Position numbers and translations under genes: made by a program
Part shown: piece by piece, positions 9,594-17,842 of the stretch
How the letters are laid out: every line of letters begins with the position of its first letter
Numbering within the stretch: position 1 is the first letter of the stretch
Notes under the pieces: model-generated
Database searches by the model: none
Told to the model about the DNA's origin: nothing
What the model saw: only the letters and a program-made list of their open reading frames with translations
Assembly (NCBI GenBank): GCA_021775415.1
Contig: JAJFHV010000013.1
Coordinates: 186,001-250,000, forward strand
Direction of reading: 5' to 3'
From: Hyphomicrobiales bacterium
GTDB lineage: Bacteria > Pseudomonadota > Alphaproteobacteria > Rhizobiales > Rhizobiaceae
DNA: 64,000 bases

Positions 9594-10049
9594 TTATTTT
9601 TCGAGCGATGGAATGCGGAGCATTTGACCTGGATAAATCAAATCCGGATCCTTCAGCATAGGCTTGTTGGCTTCAAAAATCACTGGATATTTTGACCCGT
9701 TGCCATAATGTTTGGTCGCGATCTTCCACAAATTATCGCCTTTTTTGACCTCATGCAGAACCGGGTCAGTTGGTGCACCGCTACCTCCAGAGACATTGAC
9801 TTCCGAGGCTTCAACCTTGGATACGCCCAGCGTATTACCCACTGCAATAATTGCTTTTTCAAATATCGATTGATCGGCAACTTCGCCTTTGATTATTGCT
9901 TTGTCACCTTCAATTGAAACTTCAACGCCTTCGGTGCCGAGACCGTGGCTATCCAGTTCCTTTTTCAGGTCTTCAGCAGTTGGTGGAGTTTCCTCATCCC
10001 CGATGCCGAGTTGTTTGCCAACTGCTTTTACAAAATCAAATATTCCCAT
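9594..10049 (-). CDS. kbp: BON and LysM domain protein, Kbp/YgaU-like
   Basis: A 151-residue protein. The first half is a BON domain (about 25-90, with GVEVSIEGDKAIIKGEVAD). The second is a LysM domain (about 97-148, HEVKKGDNLWKIATKHYGNGSKYPVIFEANKP and PGQMLRIP). This matches the YgaU/Kbp protein, which in E. coli binds potassium in the cytoplasm; no signal peptide is seen here either. The length agrees with the family (about 149). It is convergent with the penicillin-binding protein gene. Confidence 0.93.
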   Translation of the reverse strand: MGIFDFVKAVGKQLGIGDEETPPTAEDLKKELDSHGLGTEGVEVSIEGDKAIIKGEVADQSIFEKAIIAVGNTLGVSKVEASEVNVSGGSGAPTDPVLHEVKKGDNLWKIATKHYGNGSKYPVIFEANKPMLKDPDLIYPGQMLRIPSLEK

Positions 10050-10155
10050 GTCGTTCTCCCGTTATGCAAATTTGTTTGCGCCCAATAATCGAGGCAAAGA
10101 CTGGCATTTACGATGCGTAAGGGCAAGGCCCCAACTAGCCGGTCAGTGTAAAATT

Positions 10156-11826
10156 TCATCCAGCCAAGGGAGCTGCTTCTCGTACAGAAGTATCGACATG
10201 CGCCGCGAACTGCTCAAAATTGGCGCTAAACATTGCAACAAGTTTTTGGGCCTGCTTGTCGTAAGCTTGCGGATCATCCCAGGTGCTGCGTGGATCGAGA
10301 ATATTGCGATCAACACCGACAACAGTTTCTGGAACTGAAAACCCGAAATTGGGATCTTTGCGAAATCTCCCATCCTTGAGCGATCCATCGAGTGCTGCGG
10401 ACAACAGCGCTCGGGTTGCTTTAATCGGCATACGGGACCCAATGCCATAGGCACCTCCCGTCCAGCCGGTATTTACCAGCCAGCAATCAACATTGTGCTC
10501 GGCAATCAGGGTGCGGAGTAAATTACCGTATTCAGATGGGTGCCGGGGCATAAAGGGCGCGCCAAAGCACGTCGAGAATGTGGCTTGCGGTTCGGTGATG
10601 CCTTTTTCAGTGCCGGCAACTTTGGCGGTGTATCCTGAAAGGAAATGATACATCGCCTGTGCCGGCGTCAATTTTGCGATCGGCGGCAAAACGCCAAACG
10701 CATCGGCAGTAAGCATAATTATGTTTGTTGGATGTGACGCCATGCCGGAGGTGGAGGCATTCGGAATAAACTCGATTGGGTAGGCGCATCGGGCATTCTC
10801 GGTTAGCCGCACTTCTTCAAAATCGGGGTTGCGATCAGCATCGACAACTACATTTTCAAGGATGGTACCAAAGCGCTGCGTTGCGCCGTAAATTTCCGGT
10901 TCGGATTCTTCGGACAGACGGATCGTTTTGGCGTAGCAACCGCCTTCAAAATTGAAAATACCGTCGCTGTTCCAGCCATGCTCATCGTCACCAACCAGTA
11001 TTCTTTCCGGGTCTGCGGAAAGAGTTGTCTTGCCGGTTCCTGAAAGCCCAAAAAATACCGCACTGCTACCGGCCTCATCATGATTGGCAGAACAATGCAT
11101 TGGCATGATACCTTCACTCGGCAATTTGAAGTTAAGGTAGGAGAACACTGACTTCTTCATTTCACCGGCATAGGATGTGCCGCCGATTAAAACGAGTTTT
11201 CTGGAAAAATCGCCGGCAATCACGGTCTCGCTACGACAATCATGGCGCTCCGGAATTGCCTTGAAATCAGGAAGATTGATAATTGTCAGCTCAGGAGAAA
11301 ACCCGGGAAGCTGATTTTTATCCGGCCGAATTAACAAATTGCGAATGAACAATGCATGCCATGCCTTGACTGTAATCACCCGAACCGGCAAGCGTGAGCT
11401 CGGCGCAGCACCTCCAAACAGATCCTGAACAAAAAATTTCTTGCGCTTGGCATAAGCCATCATGTCTTGATGCAAAAGGTCGAAAGTTTCGGACGTCATC
11501 GCCTTGTTGTTGTCCCACCAGACCGTGTCCCGTGTCAGTTCATCCTTGATGATGAATTTGTCTTCTGCCGATCGTCCGGTATGAAATCCGGTTTCAACGG
11601 CAAGTGCTCCGGCATTCGTGATTTTACCCTCCGCGCGGGCAATAGACGCTTCGTAAAGTTCAGGCGCTGTTAGATTCCAAAGAACGTTTTTTGGGTCGGT
11701 AATACCAATTGAATCCAACTTCTGGCGAATGTTTCGGTTACTCTTGTTTGTCACAATAGATGCCTTTGAAGAACGGGGTTGACCGTGATGAAAGGGTGTT
11801 GGATGGACACAAAGTACATCGCTCAT
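10156..11826 (-). CDS. pckA: phosphoenolpyruvate carboxykinase (ATP)
   Basis: An enzyme of 556 residues that converts oxaloacetate and ATP to phosphoenolpyruvate, the first step of gluconeogenesis. Visible motifs are the arginine-bearing [10 protein letters not shown], the metal-binding [15 protein letters not shown], the P-loop [34 protein letters not shown] and the C-terminal [13 protein letters not shown]. It lies divergently from chvI with about 275 bp between starts, an arrangement conserved in rhizobia, where ChvI is reported to affect pckA expression. The N-terminal 25 residues are not conserved, so the ATG at 11826 is a best guess; TAGGCGA lies upstream of it. Confidence 0.95.
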   Translation of the reverse strand: MSDVLCVHPTPFHHGQPRSSKASIVTNKSNRNIRQKLDSIGITDPKNVLWNLTAPELYEASIARAEGKITNAGALAVETGFHTGRSAEDKFIIKDELTRDTVWWDNNKAMTSETFDLLHQDMMAYAKRKKFFVQDLFGGAAPSSRLPVRVITVKAWHALFIRNLLIRPDKNQLPGFSPELTIINLPDFKAIPERHDCRSETVIAGDFSRKLVLIGGTSYAGEMKKSVFSYLNFKLPSEGIMPMHCSANHDEAGSSAVFFGLSGTGKTTLSADPERILVGDDEHGWNSDGIFNFEGGCYAKTIRLSEESEPEIYGATQRFGTILENVVVDADRNPDFEEVRLTENARCAYPIEFIPNASTSGMASHPTNIIMLTADAFGVLPPIAKLTPAQAMYHFLSGYTAKVAGTEKGITEPQATFSTCFGAPFMPRHPSEYGNLLRTLIAEHNVDCWLVNTGWTGGAYGIGSRMPIKATRALLSAALDGSLKDGRFRKDPNFGFSVPETVVGVDRNILDPRSTWDDPQAYDKQAQKLVAMFSANFEQFAAHVDTSVREAAPLAG

Positions 11827-12050
11827 GGCAATTCGCCTATAGGGCAAACGTCGATATACACCGAATGGTAAACACTGAACTCCACGCGTTATCCACTCGA
11901 TTACACTTGTCTGGTAAGCTCGGTTAACGTTGAAAATGGCTGTTTTAAGCGCGATTGCGCTGCTCGTTAACCCATCTGCGGTTGTAGATATGGCAAGCGA
12001 TGGTCATATGGGGTAAATTACCGCCACAATTTGTGCGCAATTCTAAAGCC

Positions 12051-12080
12051 AATGCGAAGCCTCACGGTGGGGATCGCATT
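12051..12080 (+). promoter_or_regulatory. leader hairpin before chvI
   Basis: An inverted repeat AATGCGA (12051-12057) / TCGCATT (12074-12080) with an inner CCTC/GGGG pairing (one G-U) sits 8 bases before the GGAG of chvI. In the transcript it would form a hairpin close to the ribosome-binding site. It could also be a protein-binding palindrome. There is no T-run, so it is not an intrinsic terminator. Confidence 0.45.
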
Positions 12081-12100
12081 TGCCTATGGAGAATTTTAAC

Positions 12101-12805
12101 ATGCCGACAATCGCACTGGTCGATGATGACCGAAATATTTTGACTTCCGTGTCCATTGCGCTGGAGTCGGAGGGTTACAAGGTCGAAACCTACACCGATG
12201 GTGCATCCGCACTAGACGGACTGGCTGTAAAGCGACCTGATCTTGCGATTTTTGATATCAAGATGCCTCGAATGGACGGCATGGAATTACTTCGCAGGCT
12301 GCGTCAAACATCTGATCTACCGGTAATATTTTTGACTTCCAAGGACGAAGAAATCGACGAACTCTTTGGTCTGAAGATGGGTGCGGATGATTTTATCAAA
12401 AAGCCTTTTTCACAACGCCTGTTGGTCGAGCGGGTAAAGGCCGTGATGCGGCGGGTTGCGGCATTGCCGGAAAATGGCGCCAAGGCAGAAAATGGATCTG
12501 CCAAATCATTGGAGCGCGGCCAATTGATTATGGATCAGGAACGCCACACCTGCACATGGAACAACAAGCCGGTGACACTTACGGTAACGGAATTTCTCAT
12601 TCTTTATGCGCTTGCCCAGCGTCCAGGCGTTGTTAAAAGCCGTGATTCACTAATGGATGCGGCGTATGACGACCAAGTATATGTCGATGACCGCACCATC
12701 GACAGTCACATCAAGCGGCTCAGGAAGAAATTCAAAGTCGAAGACAATAGTTTCGACATGATAGAAACCCTGTATGGTGTGGGCTACAGGTTCCGTGAAA
12801 GTTGA
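12101..12805 (+). CDS. chvI: two-component response regulator ChvI
   Basis: An OmpR-family DNA-binding response regulator of 234 residues. The receiver has its acidic pocket (VDDDRNI), the phosphoacceptor Asp in [13 protein letters not shown], the Thr/Ser in FLTSKD and the Lys in DFIKKPF. The winged-helix domain follows with [19 protein letters not shown] and [10 protein letters not shown]. In Agrobacterium and Sinorhizobium ChvI with the kinase ChvG/ExoS controls acid response, exopolysaccharide and envelope genes. The start at 12101 has GGAG nine bases upstream; two earlier in-frame starts are less likely. chvG follows 44 bp downstream. Confidence 0.95.
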   Translation: MPTIALVDDDRNILTSVSIALESEGYKVETYTDGASALDGLAVKRPDLAIFDIKMPRMDGMELLRRLRQTSDLPVIFLTSKDEEIDELFGLKMGADDFIKKPFSQRLLVERVKAVMRRVAALPENGAKAENGSAKSLERGQLIMDQERHTCTWNNKPVTLTVTEFLILYALAQRPGVVKSRDSLMDAAYDDQVYVDDRTIDSHIKRLRKKFKVEDNSFDMIETLYGVGYRFRES

Positions 12806-12849
12806 TTGGTCAGCGTTCACGGTAATCGGTTTCGGCCGGAAAGTCATGT

Positions 12850-14763
12850 TTGTCTATGGAGTTGGAGCTGGAAAAACCGGACACGGGGTCCAACGAGATT
12901 TCTGCTGGAAACTCGGCGGACACCACCACACGTGTTTCAAAAAAGCTCAAGAAGCCAGCCTCCGACATCCCTCGTAAAATCAACACTTCCGGCGAGCTCA
13001 ATCCCCCGGCAGGAGGGGATGTGGCATCAACGCCAGATCAACCTGGCCCGGTGAAACGAAAAGGCCCGCTGTCGAGATTGTTCCGGATTGTGCGGGTAAA
13101 CCTGTTTTCCTCGCTGACCCGGCGCATCATGTTTCTCAATCTCGCAGCGCTGGCGGTGCTGTTGTCCAGTATTCTTTATCTCAATCAGTTTCGCGAGGGA
13201 TTGATTGATGCACGTATTGAAAGCTTGCTGACCCAGGGACGTATCATCGCTGGTGCAATCGCGGCATCCGCAACGGTAGGTCCCGATGCCGTTACGATCG
13301 ATCCCGAAAAATTGCTGGAACTGCAGGCGGGCGAGAGCACATTGCCGACCATCGATTCGTTTGACAGTCTTAATTATCCAATCAATCCTGAAGTAATAGC
13401 GCCGGCCTTGCGTTTCTTGATCAAGCCAACCCGGACGCGGGCTCGAATATACGATCCAGAAGGGCTTCTGGTTCTTGATTCACGACATCTTTATACCGGC
13501 GGGCAAATTCTGCGAAACAATCTCCCTTCGCTGGGCGGCAAAGATGATACCGGATGGATCGACCGGATTGGCAACGCGCTAAATCGGGTACTCCAGCGTC
13601 GGGACCTTCCGGAATACCAGGAGCTGGATGGTGCCGGAACGCAATATCCGGAAGTCGCATCAGCACTGATTGGCGCACCAAAGCCTGTTGTTCGCATGAC
13701 CAAGGAAGGTGAACTCACAGTTTCCGTTGCGGTTCCAATTCAGCGTTTCCGGGCGGTGCTTGGTGTTTTGCTGCTTTCAACGGAAGGGGATGATATTGAC
13801 CGTATCGTTACGGAAGAACGGGTTGCGATCATGCGTGTTTTTCTCGTTGCCGGGATAGTCACTTTCGTACTTTCGATTTTGCTTGCCAGCACAATCGCCA
13901 ACCCGCTGAGGCGACTTTCGGAAGCCGCAATTCGCGTCAAACGCGGTGTTAAATCGCGCATCGAAATCCCGGATTTTTCCGCCCGCCAGGATGAGATTGG
14001 TGACTTATCAACATCGTTTGGTGACATGACGAAATCGCTTTACCAGCGGATCGAGGCAATTGAGAGTTTCGCTGCCGACGTCAGTCATGAACTCAAAAAT
14101 CCACTGACTTCATTGCGAAGTGCTGTAGAGACATTGCCGCTTGCAAAGAACCAGGCATCGCGGGACCGATTAATGGAAGTCATCCAGCATGACGTGCGCC
14201 GGCTTGACCGGTTGATTACCGACATTTCCGACGCTTCCCGGCTGGATGCAGAACTGGTCCGTGATATTGCCGAAAAGGTAGATATGGCAGTGCTTCTGCA
14301 AAATGTGGTCGAAGCCAGTCGCGACGTTGGTAGCCGCAACAGGAATATCAAATTCAATCTGGAAATAGTCAGACACGGGGCGGGGAAACGTGGGTTCAAT
14401 GTGGCAGGTCATGACACCCGTCTTGGCCAGGTCATCAATAATTTGATCGACAACGCCCGCTCATTCGTGCCTGAAAACACCGGGCAAGTTGATATCGAAC
14501 TTCGCCGGGAAGGTGATACCATTCACATGGTTGTTGAAGATAACGGCCGGGGCATTCAGGCAGACCACATTGATCGTATCTTTGAGCGGTTTTATACAGA
14601 CCGTTCCGATACCGATGGTTTCGGCCAAAATTCGGGACTGGGCCTTTCGATCAGTCGTCAGATCATCGAAGCTCACGGAGGTACTATCCACGCCGAAAAT
14701 CGTACCGGGAAAATCACAGGAGCGAGATTCCTGGTGGCGCTGCCTGCAGATGATACCAAATGA
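12850..14763 (+). CDS. chvG: sensor histidine kinase ChvG (ExoS)
   Basis: A membrane histidine kinase of 637 residues. A cytoplasmic N-terminal extension of about 85 residues precedes a first transmembrane helix (near 95-115), a periplasmic sensor region of about 210 residues (stimulus-sensing domain type), a second helix (near 330-350), a HAMP domain, the HisKA box with the phosphorylated His in DVSHELKNPLTSL, and the HATPase domain (NLIDNAR, VEDNGRGI, GLGLSISRQIIEAHGG). It partners ChvI. TTG at 12850 has GGAAAG at good spacing; ATG at 12856 is equally possible. Its stop overlaps the hprK start (ATGA). Confidence 0.95.
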   Translation: MSMELELEKPDTGSNEISAGNSADTTTRVSKKLKKPASDIPRKINTSGELNPPAGGDVASTPDQPGPVKRKGPLSRLFRIVRVNLFSSLTRRIMFLNLAALAVLLSSILYLNQFREGLIDARIESLLTQGRIIAGAIAASATVGPDAVTIDPEKLLELQAGESTLPTIDSFDSLNYPINPEVIAPALRFLIKPTRTRARIYDPEGLLVLDSRHLYTGGQILRNNLPSLGGKDDTGWIDRIGNALNRVLQRRDLPEYQELDGAGTQYPEVASALIGAPKPVVRMTKEGELTVSVAVPIQRFRAVLGVLLLSTEGDDIDRIVTEERVAIMRVFLVAGIVTFVLSILLASTIANPLRRLSEAAIRVKRGVKSRIEIPDFSARQDEIGDLSTSFGDMTKSLYQRIEAIESFAADVSHELKNPLTSLRSAVETLPLAKNQASRDRLMEVIQHDVRRLDRLITDISDASRLDAELVRDIAEKVDMAVLLQNVVEASRDVGSRNRNIKFNLEIVRHGAGKRGFNVAGHDTRLGQVINNLIDNARSFVPENTGQVDIELRREGDTIHMVVEDNGRGIQADHIDRIFERFYTDRSDTDGFGQNSGLGLSISRQIIEAHGGTIHAENRTGKITGARFLVALPADDTK

Positions 14764-15230
14764 TAAAACTGGCCAATCATTATTGTTGTGTAGTCGAAAT
14801 CTCCGGTACAGGAATACTGATAGAAGGTTCTTCAGGGAGCGGTAAGTCATCCCTTGCGCTGGGCCTTGTGGAACGGGCTGTCAATCGCGGGCTTCAAGGA
14901 TTTTTGATCGCCGATGACCAGGCAATTCTTGAAGCCAAAGGCGGGGTGCTGCATGCTCGTGTTCCCCCGCAGCTTGCCGGAAAAGTGGAAATCCGTGGAT
15001 TTGGAATTTCAACCACGCCATATAAGGAAAGTGCGGCGGTAAGCATCGTAGCTAAAATGGTGGGAGATGAACTGGTGGAGCGAATGCCTGACGCAGCGAC
15101 TTGTTCGGTTCAGGGCTTGAAAATTCCGCTTGTTAAAGTACCAATCCGCCATGAGGAGGCTGCGGTGAGAATCATTTTTGCTTGCCTGGAGGCCATGAAC
15201 CGCAATTCCGATCAATCTGCAGCTTGCTAG
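14760..15230 (+). CDS. hprK: HPr kinase/phosphorylase, short alphaproteobacterial form
   Basis: A 156-residue protein containing only the C-terminal catalytic half of HprK. It has the P-loop EGSSGSGKSSLALGL, the ADDQA motif, and the HprK signature LAGKVEIRGFGI. The full-length Firmicutes enzyme is about 310 residues; the missing N-terminal domain is normal in alphaproteobacteria. It phosphorylates or dephosphorylates HPr on the regulatory Ser. The start codon overlaps the chvG stop, so the genes are translationally coupled. The target, HPr, is encoded at 15705. Confidence 0.93.
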   Translation: MIKLANHYCCVVEISGTGILIEGSSGSGKSSLALGLVERAVNRGLQGFLIADDQAILEAKGGVLHARVPPQLAGKVEIRGFGISTTPYKESAAVSIVAKMVGDELVERMPDAATCSVQGLKIPLVKVPIRHEEAAVRIIFACLEAMNRNSDQSAAC

Positions 15231-15303
15231 CGAGCGGCAGATTTGCAAATGGCAATTATTGAAAACAGCGTGCTGAAAATCACCCAATGAAGAAAATACA
15301 GTC

Positions 15304-15708
15304 ATGATCGGTTTGGTTCTAGTCACCCATTGTAAACTTGCCTCCGAATTCAAATCGGCTGTTGAACATGTGGTTGGACCCCAATCGCAGATGGATGCAA
15401 TTGATATTGGTCCGGATGATGACATGGAGCAACGCCGCAAGGACATTGTTGCAGCGGTCGAAAATGTCGACGCCGGATCAGGTGTAATCATTCTCACCGA
15501 TCTGTTTGGCGGGACACCCAGTAATCTCGCAATCTCGCTGATGCAGGAAGACAAGGTGGAGGTAATAGCCGGTATGAATCTTCCCATGCTGGTCAAGCTT
15601 GCCAGCCTTCGTGAAACTGCTGACCTCAATGAGGCCTCTGCTGCTGCCCGCGAAGCTGGGAGAAAATACATCCATGTGGCAAGCCAGGTATTACAGGGCA
15701 ATACATGA
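15304..15708 (+). CDS. PTS EIIA component, mannose-type
   Basis: A 134-residue EIIA-Man fold protein. The active-site His is His9 in IGLVLVTHCKLASEF, and the nucleotide-like motif VIILTDLFGGTPSNLA is typical. With HprK and HPr it forms the incomplete PTS of alphaproteobacteria, which lacks sugar permeases and acts in regulation. In Sinorhizobium the homologue is called ManX or EIIA-Man. Its stop overlaps the start of the HPr gene by 4 bases. About 70 bp separate it from hprK. Confidence 0.92.
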   Translation: MIGLVLVTHCKLASEFKSAVEHVVGPQSQMDAIDIGPDDDMEQRRKDIVAAVENVDAGSGVIILTDLFGGTPSNLAISLMQEDKVEVIAGMNLPMLVKLASLRETADLNEASAAAREAGRKYIHVASQVLQGNT

Positions 15709-15998
15709 CCGCCAGACAAGATGAGGATGATTCCGGACAGGTTTTTCGGATCGAAAACAGGCTTGGCCTTCACGCCCGGGCTTCTGCGAAATTTGTCCAG
15801 TGCGTGGAAAAATTTAATGCCGAGGTGCGGGTAACCAAGGACGGACATATGGTGGGAGGCACATCAATTATGGGATTGATGATGCTTGCTGCCTCCAAGG
15901 GAAGCAGCATACACGTCTCCGCTACTGGTCCCGATGCAAAAGCAGCGCTTAGCGCAATTGCCAGCCTAATTGATCAAAAATTTGGTGAATCCGATTAG
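15705..15998 (+). CDS. ptsH: phosphocarrier protein HPr
   Basis: A 97-residue HPr-like protein. The phospho-accepting His lies in [14 protein letters not shown], and the regulatory Ser lies in [14 protein letters not shown], the site expected to be modified by HprK at 14760. The protein has about 10 extra N-terminal residues compared with E. coli HPr, which is common for alphaproteobacterial copies. The start overlaps the EIIA stop by 4 bases. Confidence 0.92.
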   Translation: MTARQDEDDSGQVFRIENRLGLHARASAKFVQCVEKFNAEVRVTKDGHMVGGTSIMGLMMLAASKGSSIHVSATGPDAKAALSAIASLIDQKFGESD

Positions 15999-16054
15999 GT
16001 GACAAGGAAATCCGCATTTGTTGTTCATCAGGCAACAAACCTGCTGAATTGAAG

Positions 16055-16076
16055 CATATAAAGAAACCTTTATATG
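16055..16076. promoter_or_regulatory. palindrome upstream of ahcY
   Basis: A perfect 9-bp inverted repeat, CATATAAAG (16055-16063) and CTTTATATG (16068-16076), separated by AAAC, lies 135 bp before the ahcY start in a 212-bp gap after the HPr gene. Its AT-rich symmetry suggests an operator for a dimeric regulator. SahR-type ArsR regulators are known to control ahcY in proteobacteria, but the match to their motif cannot be confirmed here. Confidence 0.4.
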
Positions 16077-16210
16077 TTATTGCAGATCAAGACACTTCCT
16101 GCTACAGGAGAAAATTGAACATTTCTGTCGTCATGACAGAACCATTACATCCATGGATCAAACCACTCACCTGTGCGCTAGCCGGGTTTAAACTCTCCAA
16201 AGGAACAATC

Positions 16211-17611
16211 ATGCCGGAATTCACCGACTATATCGTGAAAGATATCAGTCTTGCAGACTTTGGCCGCAAGGAATTGGATATTGCAGAAACTGAAATGCCG
16301 GGCTTGATGTCCCTGCGTGAAGAATTCGGCGACGCCAAGCCATTAAAAGGTGCCCGAATTGCTGGATCACTGCATATGACAATTCAAACCGCGGTGCTGA
16401 TAGAGACACTGACTGCGCTGGGTGCAGAAGTTCGCTGGGCATCATGCAACATCTATTCAACACAAGATCATGCCGCCGCCGCAATTGCTGCTTCCGGAGT
16501 GCCGGTGTTTGCCATCAAGGGACAATCTTTGGAAGAACATTGGGACTATCAGGACAAGATCTTTTTGTTCGAAGATGGCGTGTGTAATATGATTTTGGAT
16601 GATGGAGGCGATGCTACATTGTATGTTCTGATGGGCGCGCGCGTTGAGAATGGCGAGGCCAATCTGATCGAAAATCCCTCATCAGAAGAAGAAGAAGCAA
16701 TCTTTGCACAAATCAAAAAGCGCATGGCAGCCAGCCCGGGCTGGTTCACCAAGCAGCGTGATGCAATCAAGGGCGTTTCCGAGGAAACAACCACTGGTGT
16801 TCACCGTCTTTATCAATTGGTGGAAAAAGGCCTGCTGCCATTCCCGGCGATTAATGTGAACGACTCTGTCACGAAGTCAAAATTCGACAACAAATATGGC
16901 TGTAAGGAATCGCTGGTTGATGGTATCCGCCGCGCTACTGACACAATGATGGCAGGAAAGACCGCCGTTGTTTGTGGTTACGGCGATGTAGGCAAGGGTT
17001 CAGCAGCGTCTCTGCGCGGTGCTGGTGCCCGGGTCAAGGTAACTGAAATTGATCCAATCTGTGCGCTTCAGGCCGCCATGGATGGTTTTGAGGTTACAAC
17101 ATTGGAAGATGCGGTGTCCGAAGCGGATATTTTTATCACCACCACAGGTAACAAGGACATCATCCGCCTTGAGCACATGCAAGCCATGAAAGACATGGCG
17201 ATTGTTGGCAACATCGGCCACTTCGACAATGAAATTCAGGTTGCTGCTCTAAAGAACCACAAGATGATCAACATCAAGGATCAGGTGGACATGTTCGAAA
17301 TGCCTTCCGGCAATCGCATGATTCTTCTTTCCCAGGGTCGCCTGCTTAATCTTGGTAATGCTACCGGCCATCCGTCTTTCGTGATGTCAGCCAGCTTCAC
17401 CAACCAAGTGCTTGCTCAAATCGAACTTTGGACCAAAGGGGATGAGTACAAGAACGAAGTATACATCCTGCCAAAGCATCTGGATGAGAAAGTTGCGCGT
17501 TTGCATCTTGCCAAAATCGGTGTGAAATTAACTGAACTTTCTACGGAACAAGCTGAATATATCGGGGTTACCACAAATGGCCCCTACAAGCCTGAGCACT
17601 ATAGGTACTAA
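16211..17611 (+). CDS. ahcY: adenosylhomocysteinase (S-adenosyl-L-homocysteine hydrolase)
   Basis: A 466-residue NAD-dependent enzyme that splits S-adenosylhomocysteine into adenosine and homocysteine, relieving product inhibition of methyltransferases. Motifs include [34 protein letters not shown], the NAD-binding [29 protein letters not shown] and the C-terminal [10 protein letters not shown]. The insertion around residues 150-200 ([13 protein letters not shown]) is the usual bacterial-type extension. The ATG at 16211 has AAAGGA seven bases upstream; an open stretch from 16049 is not conserved. A strong terminator follows. The adenosine product could be used by the PfkB kinase at 45703. Confidence 0.97.
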   Translation: MPEFTDYIVKDISLADFGRKELDIAETEMPGLMSLREEFGDAKPLKGARIAGSLHMTIQTAVLIETLTALGAEVRWASCNIYSTQDHAAAAIAASGVPVFAIKGQSLEEHWDYQDKIFLFEDGVCNMILDDGGDATLYVLMGARVENGEANLIENPSSEEEEAIFAQIKKRMAASPGWFTKQRDAIKGVSEETTTGVHRLYQLVEKGLLPFPAINVNDSVTKSKFDNKYGCKESLVDGIRRATDTMMAGKTAVVCGYGDVGKGSAASLRGAGARVKVTEIDPICALQAAMDGFEVTTLEDAVSEADIFITTTGNKDIIRLEHMQAMKDMAIVGNIGHFDNEIQVAALKNHKMINIKDQVDMFEMPSGNRMILLSQGRLLNLGNATGHPSFVMSASFTNQVLAQIELWTKGDEYKNEVYILPKHLDEKVARLHLAKIGVKLTELSTEQAEYIGVTTNGPYKPEHYRY

Positions 17612-17674
17612 GAACAAGGCCCAATATATGGGCTAAATCCATACTTTCTTAATACTTATCCACAATATGTTGTG

Positions 17675-17709
17675 GCCATCGGATTGACAAATCCGGTGGC
17701 TATTTTTTT
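17675..17709 (+). terminator. intrinsic terminator after ahcY
   Basis: An 11-bp stem (17675-17685 with 17690-17700, one G-U pair) with a GACA loop is followed directly by TATTTTTTT. It closes the ahcY transcript, so the divL operon downstream needs its own promoter in 17710-17842. Confidence 0.9.
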
Positions 17710-17842
17710 GCGTGACCTACTTTCAGCCGATTCGCGAATTAGGTATTGTATAAAGAATCAAAAACTTCAGGGAATCAGTTGATTTCACAATGAAGTACAC
17801 GGCAGGGCGGTCTTGGGTTTAAGCGGTGAGAGGACCAAAGGC

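Noticed and set aside
15999-16210. SAM or SAH riboswitch before ahcY
   Set aside because: Only one simple palindrome is evident; the conserved cores of SAM-II, SAM/SAH or SAH riboswitches were not recognised.
16049-16210. N-terminal extension of AhcY by 54 residues
   Set aside because: The extension is not like the family, and AAAGGA before the ATG at 16211 marks the start.
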